From contig NZ_BMPP01000010.1 of assembly GCF_014647655.1 (NCBI RefSeq), forward strand, positions 62,001 through 126,000: 64,000 bases of DNA. Reading direction: 5' to 3'. The stretch's first letter is position 1. Each line of letters opens with the position of its first letter. A model generated the notes under the pieces. The model was not told the DNA's origin, did not search any database, and saw only the letters and a program-made list of their open reading frames with translations. Below are positions 63,680 through 64,000 of the stretch, in pieces. Position numbers and translations under genes: made by a program. This DNA comes from Deinococcus malanensis (GTDB lineage Bacteria; Deinococcota; Deinococci; Deinococcales; Deinococcaceae).

Positions 63680-64000
63680 TCAGGCGTTGGTGCTGGTCTG
63701 TGCGCCCGTCTTGTGATGGCGGTGCTGGTCACGCAGCTCGCGTTTCAGGAACTTGCCGGTTGCGCCGATCGGCAGGCTTTCGGCGATGATGGTCGCGTCG
63801 GGCAGCCACCAGCGGGCGAACTTGGGGGTGATGAACTCGACCAGTTCCTCATGGCTCACGCTCTGACCAGGCTGGGGCACCACGACAGCCAGAGGACGCT
63901 CGTCCCACTTGGGGTCATCCATGGCGATCACAGCGCACTGGGCCACGGCCGGGTGGGCCATGATGGCGTTTTCCAGGTCCACCGAGCTGATCCACTCGCC
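63680..64000 (-). CDS. AMP-binding acyl-CoA synthetase, C-terminal part
   Basis: Only the last 106 residues are inside the window; the gene continues beyond 64000. The frame carries the C-terminal AMP-binding domain: GEWISSVDLENAIMAHPAVA, QCAVIAMDDPKWDERPLAVVV, and LPIGATGKFLKRELRDQ, where the Lys in TGKFLK is the adenylation lysine. This is a fatty or short-chain acyl-CoA ligase; the substrate depends on the missing N-terminal part. A terminator follows the stop. Confidence 0.92.
   Translation of the reverse strand, partial: GEWISSVDLENAIMAHPAVAQCAVIAMDDPKWDERPLAVVVPQPGQSVSHEELVEFITPKFARWWLPDATIIAESLPIGATGKFLKRELRDQHRHHKTGAQTSTNA

Overview
The window looks like chromosome from a Deinococcus species. 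The sequence is GC-rich. Proteins typical of Deinococcus-Thermus recur: a DUF3084 coiled-coil protein, a YidC with a lipoprotein signal, a TrmN-like THUMP methyltransferase, a ComZ-like pilin operon and TPR-GGDEF/EAL proteins. About twenty genes have a TAnnnT -10 box only 5 to 10 bases before the start codon, so their mRNAs should be leaderless, a known habit of Deinococcus. The species cannot be named from the sequence alone. I found no tRNA, rRNA, insertion sequence, prophage or CRISPR array.

Layout. 1-5.2 kb: 3'-truncated GAF-domain gene, glycine-rich protein, DEAD-box helicase, ABM-domain membrane protein and a broken hisD. 5.2-11.3 kb: DUF3108 gene and deoB, then divergently lptB, DUF3084, an orphan sugar-type binding protein and a 53-residue membrane protein. 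11.5-15.4 kb: a subtilase lipoprotein with an 8-residue tandem repeat and a TPR-GGDEF-EAL phosphodiesterase. 15.4-17.9 kb: KtrA/KtrB potassium uptake with a possible remnant of a second KtrB. 17.9-25.7 kb: TrmN-like methyltransferase, Gfo/Idh/MocA oxidoreductase, comEA-comEC (DNA uptake), and rpmH-rnpA-yidD-yidC. 25.8-34.8 kb: C39-like protease, E1 alpha/beta of a 2-oxoacid dehydrogenase, DUF4384 protein, a cysteine-free SUOX-fold protein coupled to a histidine kinase, PKD-CAP secreted protein, ECF sigma factor, FUN14 protein. 35-42.8 kb: LacI regulator, a copper/cytochrome-oxidase assembly operon (PCuAC, Sco, CtaG), a quinate-5-dehydrogenase-like protein, xpt, acyl-CoA carboxylase beta, a lipoprotein and msrB. 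42.8-54.4 kb: CAP lipoprotein, AAA+ ATPase, VOC protein divergent from soxR plus a GNAT gene, diguanylate cyclase, gatB, membrane protein, PfkB kinase and mltG. 54.5-64 kb: ferredoxin, adenine deaminase, zinc-ribbon/HEPN-like protein, a four-gene minor pilin operon, C39-like protease, small ATPase, Fes-like esterase and a 5'-truncated acyl-CoA synthetase.

Links between genes. ComEA/ComEC and the pilin operon with a ComZ-like protein both serve natural transformation. The same 16-bp sequence, matching the PaaR-type TetR operator pattern, lies upstream of the 2-oxoacid dehydrogenase genes and inside the promoter of the acyl-CoA carboxylase, which suggests one catabolic regulon. The soxR/VOC intergenic region has an 18-bp SoxR-like box inside a 19-bp-spacer promoter that reads into the VOC gene. 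hisD appears inactivated by a deletion of about 31 bases.
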